From contig NC_087065.1 of the NCBI RefSeq assembly GCF_963678635.1, forward strand, positions 72,551,345-72,615,344: a DNA stretch of 64,000 nucleotides, given 5' to 3'. This document shows positions 45,956 through 56,137 of this stretch, one piece after another. Made by a program: the position numbers and the translations under genes. This DNA comes from Symsagittifera roscoffensis (Eukaryota; Xenacoelomorpha; Acoela; Convolutidae). Below the pieces are notes generated by a model. It did no database searches. It saw nothing but the letters and a program-made list of their open reading frames with translations, and was not told the DNA's origin. Positions within the stretch are counted from its first letter, which is position 1, and the number at the start of each line of letters is the position of its first letter.

Positions 45956-46440
45956 ATGAGTCTAGACAAGTCAAGGATACCAAAACGAGGTAATAGCTCT
46001 AGGAAATTCATACCTGAAAAGCAAAGAAAAACGATGACCGATCCTTTTGTGGATTGGATCAAGCGATCCCGGTCCGACAAAGGGGAGACGGTTTCAGGCA
46101 GAATGGTTGAAACGAGAAGTCAGAAGACCTCAGAAGAGCGAAAAGAACTGTAAGAAGTGGAGGTCAATACGGACCATACCATGAACGACAACCAGGAAGT
46201 AAATGGACTGGAAGGGAGAGGCAGAAGGCTGGCGAGTGAACCTACTCCGGTAGAACAAGGCCATGATTTTGCCACTTCCACCGGGACATTGGATCGAGAG
46301 GAGATGTCGGAACTGTCCGACATCTCGACTGAAATAGCGGCAACTAGAAGATCTCCGACAGACAACACTATGATGGCAGGCGGAACTGGGAAACAAACAA
46401 CGTCATCATCTTTCCATGCACCTTCGGAAACATCTTTCCA
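45956..46440 (+). pseudogene. E2 gag N-terminus, broken
   Basis: An ATG at 45956 opens a basic N-terminal segment (MSLDKSRIPKRGNSSRK) that meets an in-frame TAA at 46151-46153. The same frame then stays open to about 46440, where the coding frame passes to the long frame beginning at 46447. A 14-bp direct repeat, CATCTTTCCATGCA, flanks the shift point. No domain is recognised in this part. Confidence 0.5.
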
Positions 46441-46446
46441 TGCAGC

Positions 46447-49400
46447 ATGGGAGGAGGAGCAGGAAACGACGGTGAATCCCAGGAGGAAGAGGATGAAGAG
46501 GAGCAGGGGGACTTTGGATCTGAAGTCAGCCTCAATAGTTCGATCCAGGAGAATGAGGCACACGTCGGAAGAGAGACTGGAACCATGGACAAATTTGGTG
46601 TAGTGACAACGAAAAGCAAAGAGGCAAACACACCGGGCCAGTCAAAAGACTTCGCGATTAGGACAAGTTCAGAGCCACAAACTGGAGAGAGTAGAACCAG
46701 AGGGCTAGGCAACGCGTTAGCGGATCCTGAAATAGATAAGGAAAAGAAGTCAAGACAGAGAGTCAAGGCCCGGATCTCGACCAGCACGAAGCTACCTGGG
46801 ACCGACAGGGTTGCACCGCCACTAGTAACGCCACTCGTGAATAACGGGGCAGCACTAGAAGAAGCCTTAAACAACATAGTGGACTTTTTAGGAGAACAAA
46901 ACGAGCAGATGTCAATAAGGATGAGTGAACTAGAAAGAGCAGTTCAATTTGAAAGAGAAAGTCTGCGGGAAGAAATAAACCGCAACAGACAAGAAGTTGG
47001 CAGGAGCGAAAAACGCTTGAAAGAAAGAACGGACGAACATATGGCGAGGAACTTGTCGCGAATGACAAGAGAGGCGGAACAGCGAGAGTTACGCTTAAGA
47101 GACGACATGGAGAAGTTAAGAATTCAACAAGAGCAGTCTCTTGGGACTCTTGACACAAAGATAGACGCGATGATGGAGAGGCGAACTCAGGCTATCATGG
47201 ATAGGTTGGACGGGCTACTAAGCAGCAAGAGTGGACCAAAAGAAGGAGAACCGAACTCGGGAGGTCCCAGCAGGGAACAGAGGGTGAACTTCAATGAACA
47301 TCAGAAGAGGAAGACGTATGGATCCACTAGAGGCAGGGGCAGTTCATCAGGCTATGCCACAAGGGGTAATGGAGCATGGGGCCCGAACAGTAGAGCAAGT
47401 TCAACGAGGAACAGACAGACCTCTAACGAACGACCAACGCAAGGCACACATGCGACTGGGAGAAGTGATTCCGGCAACAGGGGGCATGCAATCCCGAGGA
47501 GGAGTCATGTGGGCCAAGCGGGAAACACTCACGGCGATTCGGATTGCAGGGATGCACCGCATACAGAGCCTTTGACGAGGTGTGAGGACAATCAGGCGGG
47601 ACACTCAAGGGATGCTTCGGCAATGGCTACAGCATTTGAACCCCTAAACAGGTCTTTGGAGACATTCCTGACAAGGTTATCCAGAACCAATGAACGCAGT
47701 GAGAAGTCCAGAAGAGTCTTTAAGAAATCAAGATGCTACAAAGACGAATCTGATGGCTGTATTGATACCTGGATAGAGGTAATCAAAATGCATTTCGAAG
47801 AAGAGGACTTGTCGGAGAGACAGGATTGCAGTGCGCTCACCAGCATTTTAGAAGGGACAGCCCTGAACTGTGTCATGGCCAAGAAACAATATCAACGTGA
47901 CACTGCTGAGAAAATCTTCGAAATCTTGTTAAACCGTTTTGGATCAGGGGTGCAGGGGCACCAGGCGATGATGCGCTTCGAGAAACGGAGGCAACGAGAA
48001 GATGAAACGATAGACAAGTTTCTCGATGATTTGGAAATGCTGAGAAGACGCAGCCAACCGGATGAGTCAAACCGAAGGATGAACCTGGCAGTAGCCTCAA
48101 ATTTCATCGATGGTGTGAAAAATGATGAACTTCGTACGATGCTAGCAACGCATTACACACCACTATCAACTAATGCGCCAACACCGGAGGAGTTGAGGCT
48201 CAAATCGAAAGAGTATCTTTTGTTGAAACCTCCTTCGAGATCTGGATATTACAAGAACAATTATGGCAATTTTAACAACGGACCAGCAAACCAAGGGAAC
48301 AATTGGTACAAACCGAGGGATGACATGGACAAGAGACGCTCTTGTGCTAATTGCAGTTCAACGGACCATCATGTGTCAGCATGCCCAGCTTACAAACAAG
48401 GCATGAAAGCAATAGGCTTTAGCCTCGAGGACGAAGATGCGTCAGAATTGGACCATGAGGATTTCATGAGAGGAGTAATTGCGAAATTCGGCCCGAGGTG
48501 TTTCTTTTGCAACTTGGAAGGTCATTTTAAATCAGATTGTCCGCAATTCTGGGATGCAGTGGCAGACATCAAGCATCCAAGACATGAAGAAGCTTTGTCA
48601 GGAGTGAAAGCCAGCAAGGCTCGACTTTTGAGTGAAGCGGAGGCACGCAGAAAGGATAAACCTCAAGAGCTGGCGGCAAAGAAAATGCAAGCGGTAACAG
48701 AGGAGACACGTGAGCCGGAACCAGCAACTGCGGCTGATGACTTCAAGATCTGTTATAAGGCAGCCGCAAGGGATGCTCTAAATAGAGTACAACAGGAATT
48801 GGTGACGAAAGAGATCGAACAAAAAGTGAAACTTGAACTGGAAAATGAGAACCTTCAGGAGCAACTGAATACCTTGGAAGCAACGGAGTTCGAAGAAACG
48901 AAAGCACCATGCAGTTTAAACATGAAACTTAAAGTGATCTCAGGTAAGAGGTTCGGCATGGTGCCGCAAGGAAACAAGATACAGTCGATAATCTCAGTGG
49001 CTGGACACCAGGTAATAAGAAATCTGAGTGAACCATCTGAGTTCACTTTGATGCATTTGGACACATATGCAGATTATCTGAGGCAGGTGGAGCCACGCAC
49101 CGAGTCGAGAGCTGTGCGAGCACTACTAACGACGGGTGGCCCTCGCATGAAGAAACTTCATGGAGGCTACCTGGAGGTCTATGGGCGGTATCAAATAATG
49201 CTGAACGTGGATGGAATCAGTATCTACACCAGGACTTATGTAACAACAGATGATGACCAAGTGGGGCAGATCTATTTGGGTGAAGAGGAACTCAAAGTCC
49301 GCAGGATAGGCCATGACGCCATGATGGAACAAGACGCAGTACACACTGGGTATGAAGCAGATGTGACTGCACATCTGCTCGACACCAACGGAACAAAAAT

Positions 49401-49665
49401 TGGAGTCACAGGGCTTCTGGACACAGGAGCGGTAGTGAGTGTGATGCCGATAAAAACTTGGGAAAGAATGGGCTTCACGCGGGAAGATCTGATTCCTACG
49501 AATCTCCGCCGCAGCCAATCGAGGAGCTATCTACGTAGCCGGAAGAACACCAATAACGGTCCTCCACATGGAAGGACGGGATCTTTGGATGAGCTTCCTG
49601 GTGGTAGAGAATCTGGACGACGCCGACCAATTCATCTTGGGCAGAGATTTTGTCAGGAATTTTGA
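46447..49665 (+). CDS. E2 Gag and start of aspartic protease
   Basis: A frame of 1,072 codons. Residues 138-258 form a coiled coil. Residues 290-390 are rich in Gly, Ser, Arg and Asn. Residues ~430-595 match the retrotransposon Gag capsid pattern. Two CCHC zinc knuckles follow at C633-C646 (CANC...H...C) and C685-C698 (CFFC...H...C), which would bind RNA in the particle. The frame continues without a stop into the protease, with DTGA at residues 992-995 (49420-49431), so Gag and protease are fused in one frame. A small deletion near 49500 shifts the frame and the last ~55 residues are out of register. Confidence 0.85.
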   Translation: MGGGAGNDGESQEEEDEEEQGDFGSEVSLNSSIQENEAHVGRETGTMDKFGVVTTKSKEANTPGQSKDFAIRTSSEPQTGESRTRGLGNALADPEIDKEKKSRQRVKARISTSTKLPGTDRVAPPLVTPLVNNGAALEEALNNIVDFLGEQNEQMSIRMSELERAVQFERESLREEINRNRQEVGRSEKRLKERTDEHMARNLSRMTREAEQRELRLRDDMEKLRIQQEQSLGTLDTKIDAMMERRTQAIMDRLDGLLSSKSGPKEGEPNSGGPSREQRVNFNEHQKRKTYGSTRGRGSSSGYATRGNGAWGPNSRASSTRNRQTSNERPTQGTHATGRSDSGNRGHAIPRRSHVGQAGNTHGDSDCRDAPHTEPLTRCEDNQAGHSRDASAMATAFEPLNRSLETFLTRLSRTNERSEKSRRVFKKSRCYKDESDGCIDTWIEVIKMHFEEEDLSERQDCSALTSILEGTALNCVMAKKQYQRDTAEKIFEILLNRFGSGVQGHQAMMRFEKRRQREDETIDKFLDDLEMLRRRSQPDESNRRMNLAVASNFIDGVKNDELRTMLATHYTPLSTNAPTPEELRLKSKEYLLLKPPSRSGYYKNNYGNFNNGPANQGNNWYKPRDDMDKRRSCANCSSTDHHVSACPAYKQGMKAIGFSLEDEDASELDHEDFMRGVIAKFGPRCFFCNLEGHFKSDCPQFWDAVADIKHPRHEEALSGVKASKARLLSEAEARRKDKPQELAAKKMQAVTEETREPEPATAADDFKICYKAAARDALNRVQQELVTKEIEQKVKLELENENLQEQLNTLEATEFEETKAPCSLNMKLKVISGKRFGMVPQGNKIQSIISVAGHQVIRNLSEPSEFTLMHLDTYADYLRQVEPRTESRAVRALLTTGGPRMKKLHGGYLEVYGRYQIMLNVDGISIYTRTYVTTDDDQVGQIYLGEEELKVRRIGHDAMMEQDAVHTGYEADVTAHLLDTNGTKIGVTGLLDTGAVVSVMPIKTWERMGFTREDLIPTNLRRSQSRSYLRSRKNTNNGPPHGRTGSLDELPGGRESGRRRPIHLGQRFCQEF

Positions 49666-49745
49666 CGTGATGATTGACTTGAACAACGGTCTGATACGGA
49701 TTAGAAACCCGGACCGAAAGTATGTTAAGATACCAATTAAAGGAT
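49502..49745 (+). pseudogene. E2 protease C-terminal half, frame-shifted
   Basis: In the frame after the 49500 deletion the DNA encodes the protease flap and the ILGRDF-containing half, matching E1 at 11180-11420. It then meets two stops at 49746-49751 through a further single-base shift. Protease function would need both breaks absent. Confidence 0.7.
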
Positions 49746-49776
49746 AATAACAGACGAAAACAAGGTAGCAATTTTT

Positions 49777-50478
49777 TTGGATAGAAAAATAAAACTACAA
49801 CCAGGACAAGCTGTGGTAGCAATTTTTAGAATGAGAAATTTGAATTCGTTAAGTGATAGTAAACAGGTTTGCTTAGTACCGAATCCAAATAGTCAGAGTT
49901 TGGTGATTTTAGGCCGGAGCTTCTCGGTAACGCAAAACGGACTGTGTGTCAGTGTGTTGTTGAACACACTGGACATCACGGTTTCAATCCAGCGTGGAAT
50001 TTTAAAGAGGATAAATGAATTAAAATCTATTCATAAATTGTTTTTAATGAAATCCGAAACGGACGACGGCTTATCAAGCTGCTCGAATTTTCCGGAACGC
50101 CCCTCGTCATATGAACTAGAATCTGACAAACCGGTTTTGCCAGAGATAGAACATTTAAAAGGGAAAATAGGTGAGGGAGATTTCGAAAAAGTGCGGGACC
50201 TCCTAAATCGGAACGCAGATGTATTTTCAAAACATAAGGCGGATATCGGTTGCTGTAATTTTGTCGAACACGAAATCGAACTAGAAGAGGGCGCCGTTAC
50301 CCATAGGGAAGGCGCAAGGCGAATGACGCCACACAAATCGGAGGCGTGCCGAGCGGAAATAGAAATGTTGCTTGAGTACGACATGATAGAACCCTCTAAA
50401 TCGCCATGGGCTTGCGGGGTAGTAATGGCGAAAAAGAAAGGGGGCAGCTTAGATTTTGTTGCGACTTTCGTTACTTGA
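49777..50478 (+). CDS. E2 protease-RT connector and RT N-terminus
   Basis: It is collinear with E1's connector (VCLVPNPNSQS, LDITVSIQRG) but about 36 residues shorter near 50000. The RT N-terminus follows (WACGVVMAKKKGG). A frameshift at a G-run (50440-50444) separates it from the main RT frame, which overlaps from 50406. Confidence 0.75.
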   Translation: MDRKIKLQPGQAVVAIFRMRNLNSLSDSKQVCLVPNPNSQSLVILGRSFSVTQNGLCVSVLLNTLDITVSIQRGILKRINELKSIHKLFLMKSETDDGLSSCSNFPERPSSYELESDKPVLPEIEHLKGKIGEGDFEKVRDLLNRNADVFSKHKADIGCCNFVEHEIELEEGAVTHREGARRMTPHKSEACRAEIEMLLEYDMIEPSKSPWACGVVMAKKKGGSLDFVATFVT

Positions 50479-53400
50479 ACTCGGTAACGATAAAAGATGC
50501 GTACCCGATACCGCGAATAGACGAGAGCCTATCTAAGCTTGGTGATGGCAAGTTCTTCACCACATTGGACTTAGGTTCTGCCTTCTGGCAGGTCCCTCTG
50601 CGAAAGAAGGAAAGAGAGAAAACCGGATTCGCGTGCGAATTGGGATTGTACCAGTGGAAGAGGATGCCCTTCGGCTTGTGCAATGCAGCGGCCACTTTTC
50701 AAAGACTGATGGCTCAGGCTTTGACGAAAGTGACCAAGAAGTACGGGAATCTCGTGATGTGTTACGTGGAAGACGTAGTCATAGCGACACCGACCCTGGA
50801 AGACCACATTGATAGGCTCGATGAGGTCTTTGGATGCATGAAAAGAGCAGGATTGAAGTGCAAACCATCGAAATGTGAAATCCTTAGGGATTCGATTAAG
50901 TACCTGGGAAGATTGGTGGATAGGCATGGTGTGAGGACGGACCCGGAAGCGGTGGAAGCAGTATTGACATGGAAGGCCCCCAGAACGGACACACAGCTCC
51001 TGAGCTTCCTAGGGTTTGCCAATTACTACCGAGAATTCATAAAAGGATATGCGGACAAGGTGTATCCGATGCAGAAGCTGATGCGCAACAAGGGGAAAAA
51101 GTTCGAATGGAACGATGAGGCACAGGTTGCTTTCGAGAACATAAAGCGGAAACTGTGCGAAGCGCCAGTGCTGGGCATGCCTACAGAGAAAGGCATGTAT
51201 GTTCTCGACACAGACGCATCGGTGGTGGCCATCTCAGGAATCTTGCATCAAGAGCAAGAATGGAACGGAAGAACAGTTCTCCGTCCCATTGCATACGGCA
51301 GCAAGGTCTTGAGTGACACAGAGATGAAATATGGCGCACCAAAAGCAGAAATGTTTGCAGTAGTCACCTTCGTGGAAAAGTACCGTGCATACTTGGGGAG
51401 CGCTCCCTTCAAGTTACGCGTGGACAACAGAGCGTTATCCTGGTTGAAAACCTACTCGATGGATCAGAGTTATATTGGTAGATGGATAGTCAGATTGGAT
51501 GGCTACCATATGATAATCGAACATAGGATGCGTGATAAACACCAAAATGCTGACAACCTCAGCAAGAAAACCGAGTTTTATGAAAGATTGGAACAGAAGC
51601 AGGCCAATCAGGCGGAAATAAAGGAGGGATTCTCGTTTCTGGACAGAGAAACTTATGAAGCGCTTCCCTTAACGAGATGGTTGGATAAGTCTGGACATCC
51701 AATTCCAGGGCACCCTGAGTTACCTGTAGAGAAAGCGGCCGAGATAAAGATCCTATCCAAGGAGTACCCAGTCCCCTTGGATCTGTTGCTGCGCTCGAAC
51801 CTGGTCCAGCAAGAACTCTCTCGCATGAACATAAACAGCCTCTCATTATTGGATAAAACGGTGCAAGTCACAGCGCAAGTGATGCGGATGCTGGGTGGAT
51901 TGTTAGAAAGAGAAGTGACCAGAGATGACCCCGAGTGGACAGCAGCAGTGGCATCGCTAACAGTTGGTGAGAAGGTGAAGATCATGCCGTCCAGACGACA
52001 GCACGAAGAGAACGAGAGGGATTGTAGGAGAATAGTTCAGCAACTAGTATCCTCAATACCCCAAGAGATTTTAACCAGTACTTCCAACGGACAGAGAGAA
52101 CAAGGGAGCAGCAAGCGAAAGAAAACCGTCACCTTTGTGGAGCAGGATATGGAAGGTAAAAAGGTAGAACAAAATCTGCTGCAAGACTATTTGTCCGGGG
52201 AGACGAATGATGAAAAGAACCAGCGATCACAAGATCAACACCCGGGACAAGAAAATTTGTCCGGGGAGTCTGAGATAGGCGAGAAGATTCCTGATGAGAA
52301 ACAAGACCTAGAGAACAAGGTTTTGTCCGGAGAGTTCAGATGGACGCGAAGAAGGCACAGACATGATCTGGAGGAGCGTGCAGTCTCCAGCACAACCTCT
52401 TCGACGGATGATGATTCCCGAAACTCAGGAATGGACACCTATTCAGACAGGAACTCGAGTTCGGGATCAGAACTGTCAGAACTAGCGATACACACGCTAC
52501 TAGTGGAAACTCGGGCAAGGGACCTGGACAGAGAAGTGTACCAGGATCCTGACAGTGATCGCTACCTAATACCAAGCGAAAGAGTCTTTGACAACGCTGC
52601 GGATGACTTGGAGACGATAGCGGTATCGAAACGTTCGATAAGCCTGTTGGCGCAGAAAGAGGTAGTCAGGACTGATCTTCAGCCGTTTAAACAAGAAACA
52701 CAGCCGTTGGCGAAAATTTGGTGCGTTAAGATGGAAGAAGACACACACCAGCCCAACGAGCTGAATAGTCAGACGAGGGTCATGAAGACGTACTTAAAGT
52801 TGAGATACCGACTCTCGGACCTTCTAAGGGCGCAGAGAAATGATCGCATGACAAGCAACCTGAAAAGGTGGATCGAGAATGGTTCGCCGGATAAAGGGGA
52901 CCTCGAGGAAGATAGTTATCACATCCTGAGACAAAACTTCATGCAGAAGGAAGAGAGGTTATATTTGAACAAGGACGGGATCGTGGCTTGCAAAAGAAGA
53001 GAGGAAGACAAAGTCCTATACAAGTATAACGCGATAGTGTTACCGCAACTCTATCAGACAGAACTATTATTCAGGTCACATGATCAGATGGGCCATCAGG
53101 GGATCGACAAAGTATATCAGAGGATCCTGAAGCGCTTTGAGTGGTCTGGGATGAAAAAGGCATGCGAGAAATGGGTAACAGCATGTCTGTCATGCCAACA
53201 GGTCAAGGATCCAAGGAAGTTGCGATTTCCTTTACAATCGATCGAGTCGTCTGAATTCAACGAGGTGGTGCAAATAGATCACCAAAAGATATGCATGACA
53301 GACAATGGTTATAATCAGGTGCTGGTCATGATATATCATTTTACGAAGTATGCAGAGGCCGTGCCCTGCATAACAGCCTCGGCGGAAGAGACATGCGACC

Positions 53401-54830
53401 ACCTGATCAACACGTGGATAGCAAGACATGGTTGTCCGATGACGTTTCAATCGGATAATGGAACAGCTTTCGTAGGAGAGCTTACGAAAGAGCTTATGAG
53501 ACGCTCACAGGTTGCTCAGGCTCACTCCACGACATACCACCCTCAGACGAATGGCTTAGTGGAAAGACAGAATAGGACGTTGGTGTCGATGCTGAGAGTA
53601 TATTGTTCCAGGTACATGACCGATTGGGACATATACCTTCCACAGGTGATGGTAGCATATAACAGCACGCAACACTCCACCACCGGAGTCAGTCCACACA
53701 TGATGCTAACTGGGCACGAAAAGTCTTTATCCTTAACCTTCTTTTACCCAGAGTATGAGGGAAAGAAAACGTCCCCACAGGTCTACGTGAGGGATGTGAT
53801 TAGACGCCAACAGGAGTTGAACGATTTGTGTAGACGAAATACTCAGCAGGCACAGGCAAGGCAGAGGAAAAGATTCGACAAGAAAGCAGCTGGTGCAAAG
53901 GCTTACTCGGTGGGAGACTACGTATGGGTATTTCAGAACGTTATACCACCGAAAGGGACGAAAAAGCTCCTAAAAAAGTGGAGGGGACCCTTCATGATTA
54001 CAGAGGTGCACCAGGAGGGACGCTTTTATAGACTGAGTACTGGCCGAGCCGCCCACTACGAGAACATAAAGCCACACAATCCATCGACAGAAGACTGGTG
54101 TATACCTGCAGACATGGAAGAAGGGGATTATCTAATGATGGATCCTGCTTGTGAGGTCAATGAAAAAGGCACCAGGGAGAAGAACGATGGAAACGAAGTC
54201 GTAGAGGAAGGTACGGATACACCACTGGACCTGGATCCAAACGAACAGATCGAAGCGGACGATGAAACCTTACCCTACGCAGAGGAAGATTGGCAGGATC
54301 CCGAACAGATAGAGGTTCCCAAGAACTTGGAACCGGATCTTCCGTTCACGATACAGACTCGTCAGAAGGACGGGAAGAGACCAAGAAAGAAATACAATCC
54401 TTACGGTGACGACTTCGTAGTGGACAGGATAGATCTGAAGAAGATAGTGGAGGAAGTAGTGGGTCTAGAGGAAATAACTGTGTCACAAGACATTGACATA
54501 GTCGATGATCACGACGATGAGTGGGTTGACGACTGGTCAAAACCCGAGGTAGAATTCGACGACGAGCAACAGCAGTCTTACGAACAAGACTTGACAAACC
54601 TGCGTGTCTTAGAGTGGCTGAATGAAACTACCTCGGATCCTGAGGAGACCAGTGTCACGATTCAAGACGTAGATCGTGAAAGCATGAAATACATCAAGAC
54701 CGAACGAGATGATCCTTCCTGGGCTGCCCAGGAAGGACGACTACTCATTCCGGCTTCTAACCTCGACTTGATACCCGGTATGCGATCGACGGGGACGTCA
54801 ATGGATATTTTTGTCCGGGAGTGGGGGTAG
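50406..54830 (+). CDS. E2 RT, RNase H, long linker and integrase polyprotein
   Basis: An open frame of 1,474 codons. RT occupies residues ~10-250. The catalytic box reads YVED at 120-123 (50763-50774), with Glu where E1 has the essential Asp, so RT activity is doubtful. RNase H spans ~260-395 with Asp, Glu and Asp motifs and NADNLSKK. Residues ~400-870 are an acidic linker with three LSGE motifs. Integrase has HHCC (H892, H897, C927, C930) and a D,D35E core (D958, D1017, E1053). A GPY/F module follows near 1190, then an acidic tail. Tyr replaces Asp in the otherwise conserved D-HFTK after the first catalytic Asp, a non-catalytic site. A one-base loss at 54817 ends the frame before the macro-like domain. 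Confidence 0.9.
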   Translation: MGLRGSNGEKERGQLRFCCDFRYLNSVTIKDAYPIPRIDESLSKLGDGKFFTTLDLGSAFWQVPLRKKEREKTGFACELGLYQWKRMPFGLCNAAATFQRLMAQALTKVTKKYGNLVMCYVEDVVIATPTLEDHIDRLDEVFGCMKRAGLKCKPSKCEILRDSIKYLGRLVDRHGVRTDPEAVEAVLTWKAPRTDTQLLSFLGFANYYREFIKGYADKVYPMQKLMRNKGKKFEWNDEAQVAFENIKRKLCEAPVLGMPTEKGMYVLDTDASVVAISGILHQEQEWNGRTVLRPIAYGSKVLSDTEMKYGAPKAEMFAVVTFVEKYRAYLGSAPFKLRVDNRALSWLKTYSMDQSYIGRWIVRLDGYHMIIEHRMRDKHQNADNLSKKTEFYERLEQKQANQAEIKEGFSFLDRETYEALPLTRWLDKSGHPIPGHPELPVEKAAEIKILSKEYPVPLDLLLRSNLVQQELSRMNINSLSLLDKTVQVTAQVMRMLGGLLEREVTRDDPEWTAAVASLTVGEKVKIMPSRRQHEENERDCRRIVQQLVSSIPQEILTSTSNGQREQGSSKRKKTVTFVEQDMEGKKVEQNLLQDYLSGETNDEKNQRSQDQHPGQENLSGESEIGEKIPDEKQDLENKVLSGEFRWTRRRHRHDLEERAVSSTTSSTDDDSRNSGMDTYSDRNSSSGSELSELAIHTLLVETRARDLDREVYQDPDSDRYLIPSERVFDNAADDLETIAVSKRSISLLAQKEVVRTDLQPFKQETQPLAKIWCVKMEEDTHQPNELNSQTRVMKTYLKLRYRLSDLLRAQRNDRMTSNLKRWIENGSPDKGDLEEDSYHILRQNFMQKEERLYLNKDGIVACKRREEDKVLYKYNAIVLPQLYQTELLFRSHDQMGHQGIDKVYQRILKRFEWSGMKKACEKWVTACLSCQQVKDPRKLRFPLQSIESSEFNEVVQIDHQKICMTDNGYNQVLVMIYHFTKYAEAVPCITASAEETCDHLINTWIARHGCPMTFQSDNGTAFVGELTKELMRRSQVAQAHSTTYHPQTNGLVERQNRTLVSMLRVYCSRYMTDWDIYLPQVMVAYNSTQHSTTGVSPHMMLTGHEKSLSLTFFYPEYEGKKTSPQVYVRDVIRRQQELNDLCRRNTQQAQARQRKRFDKKAAGAKAYSVGDYVWVFQNVIPPKGTKKLLKKWRGPFMITEVHQEGRFYRLSTGRAAHYENIKPHNPSTEDWCIPADMEEGDYLMMDPACEVNEKGTREKNDGNEVVEEGTDTPLDLDPNEQIEADDETLPYAEEDWQDPEQIEVPKNLEPDLPFTIQTRQKDGKRPRKKYNPYGDDFVVDRIDLKKIVEEVVGLEEITVSQDIDIVDDHDDEWVDDWSKPEVEFDDEQQQSYEQDLTNLRVLEWLNETTSDPEETSVTIQDVDRESMKYIKTERDDPSWAAQEGRLLIPASNLDLIPGMRSTGTSMDIFVREWG

Positions 54831-55432
54831 GACTTACCCACACTGAAAACTTGATAATAGAAAAATTAAGAATAGCAAGAGAAACAGGAGACTTAGAAGC
54901 AGAGACAGGCGAAGAACCTAAGAAACCTGACATAGGCAGGGTAGTTGAGTCCTATCTTAACTTACCAAATGAATATTCAAGTAACATAATACTAACAGAC
55001 AGTGATTTCATACTCACAAACAGAACATGTGCGATAGCAATCACAGCAGACATGAGTTTTAGGACAGCGTTAGCGGCAGATTTTAGGAGAGAATACGAAA
55101 ACGTGGAATTCCTTTGGAAGCAAAGACCAGAGATAGGGGGCGTAGCAGCCTTACCTCCGGCGGCGTCGCAGATACCGGGAAAATACCTATGCTTCTTGGT
55201 AACGAGAGCGACGGAGAAGCAGCACGTGGACCCGGAGAACCTAGTCTTGTCCTTGACGAGGCTGAGGGACTTCCTCGTGGAAATGTACGTGAAGGAGCTC
55301 TCGCTTCCAGTGTACGATCCAAACAAAGGAAGACTGCATCCTCGGGAATTGAACGCGCTTGTACACGTGATATTCTCTGATACGAACATACAAGTATATC
55401 TACATAAGAAATATTACTTAAGTATAGGCTGA
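54821..55432 (+). CDS. E2 macro-like domain
   Basis: 203 codons in the -1 frame relative to pol, opening at a GTG inside the shared sequence GTGGGGGTAGG. The domain matches E1's macro-like region throughout (ITADMSFRTALAADFRREY, GGVAALPP, GKYLCFLVTR, LSLPVYDPNKG). The Gly-rich loop and the GCGLDGL motif of active TARG1-type macro domains are absent. In E1 this region is in frame with the pol tail, so the break here is a private one-base deletion. Confidence 0.6.
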   Translation: MGVGLTHTENLIIEKLRIARETGDLEAETGEEPKKPDIGRVVESYLNLPNEYSSNIILTDSDFILTNRTCAIAITADMSFRTALAADFRREYENVEFLWKQRPEIGGVAALPPAASQIPGKYLCFLVTRATEKQHVDPENLVLSLTRLRDFLVEMYVKELSLPVYDPNKGRLHPRELNALVHVIFSDTNIQVYLHKKYYLSIG

Positions 55433-55856
55433 GTGATGTGCGAGAGAGTGTTAGGCCAAAGACTAAGTTGTATGTAAGATGTGTTATGTTATGTTATGTT
55501 ATGTTATGTTATGTTATGTTATGTTAGGTTATTATGTGTTAGGTTTTTAAGATCATGGGTAAGTAGCGGTTAGTGACCATGAACAACTAAATGACGATCT
55601 TAGGAATAGATCCAAAGTTTGGACTGTCCAATCTTAGGTCGAATTCCAAAATTTTAGAGACCGATTGATTTTAATAAATTTTAGGATAAACATCTTTTTA
55701 TCTGAACTGTTTTTAAGCGAATTTTAACGACATATGTCAAGGTGAAACTGACAAGTGTGATATTTGTGACTTCTTTTCTAGATCCTGATTGATCGTTTAA
55801 TTACTCACTTGAGTCAAATCTTGGAATCAAAACCGAATCGAACTTGAAAGAATAGA
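55433..55856 (+). promoter_or_regulatory. E2 gap before ORF4 with (TTATG)8 and splice-like site
   Basis: Non-coding gap. 55484-55523 is eight copies of TTATG followed by TTAGG. TTTTCTAG at 55774-55781 is a 3' splice-like site about 75 bp before the ATG at 55857. It lies in the same place as the TTTTCAG gap of E1. Confidence 0.4.
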
Positions 55857-56137
55857 ATGGATAACTTCAACTTGGATGAATTGATGGACCTGGCAGAGGC
55901 ATATGTAGGACCGATGATAGATGCGATCTATCGTCGGCTGATCGATCGAGACTTCGCTCTGGAGGACCCAGAGGTAGTCATGTTGCTGACCGTATGATCA
56001 ACATCTTGGGGCACGACAACCGTGGGGACCGCCCCACGGAAGTCCTGTTGATGGCAGCATATGGAGAAAGGGGAGTACTAGACCGCCCGAACATGAGAGT
56101 GATGAGGTGGAGAAACGGGGCTGTCTGAGGGAGTGAC
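55857..56137 (+). pseudogene. E2 ORF4 N-terminus, frameshifted
   Basis: It starts MDNFNLDELMDLAEAY. The frame meets TGA at 55995-55997 after a single-base shift, continues in the next frame (RPTEVLLMAAYGERG), meets a TGA at 56127-56129, then joins the long frame at 56138. It is collinear with E1's ORF4 start. Confidence 0.65.

Noticed and set aside
46447-49665. Gag coiled-coil region as a separate host gene
   Set aside because: The same frame continues through capsid, zinc knuckles and protease.
54801-54830. Programmed -1 frameshift between pol and the macro-like domain in E2
   Set aside because: No X XXY YYZ slippery heptamer is in the correct frame, and E1 keeps the two regions in one frame, so a one-base deletion is simpler.
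55484-55528. TTATG/TTAGG run as telomeric repeat
   Set aside because: Only one TTAGG unit follows eight TTATG units; it is internal to an element and so a microsatellite.
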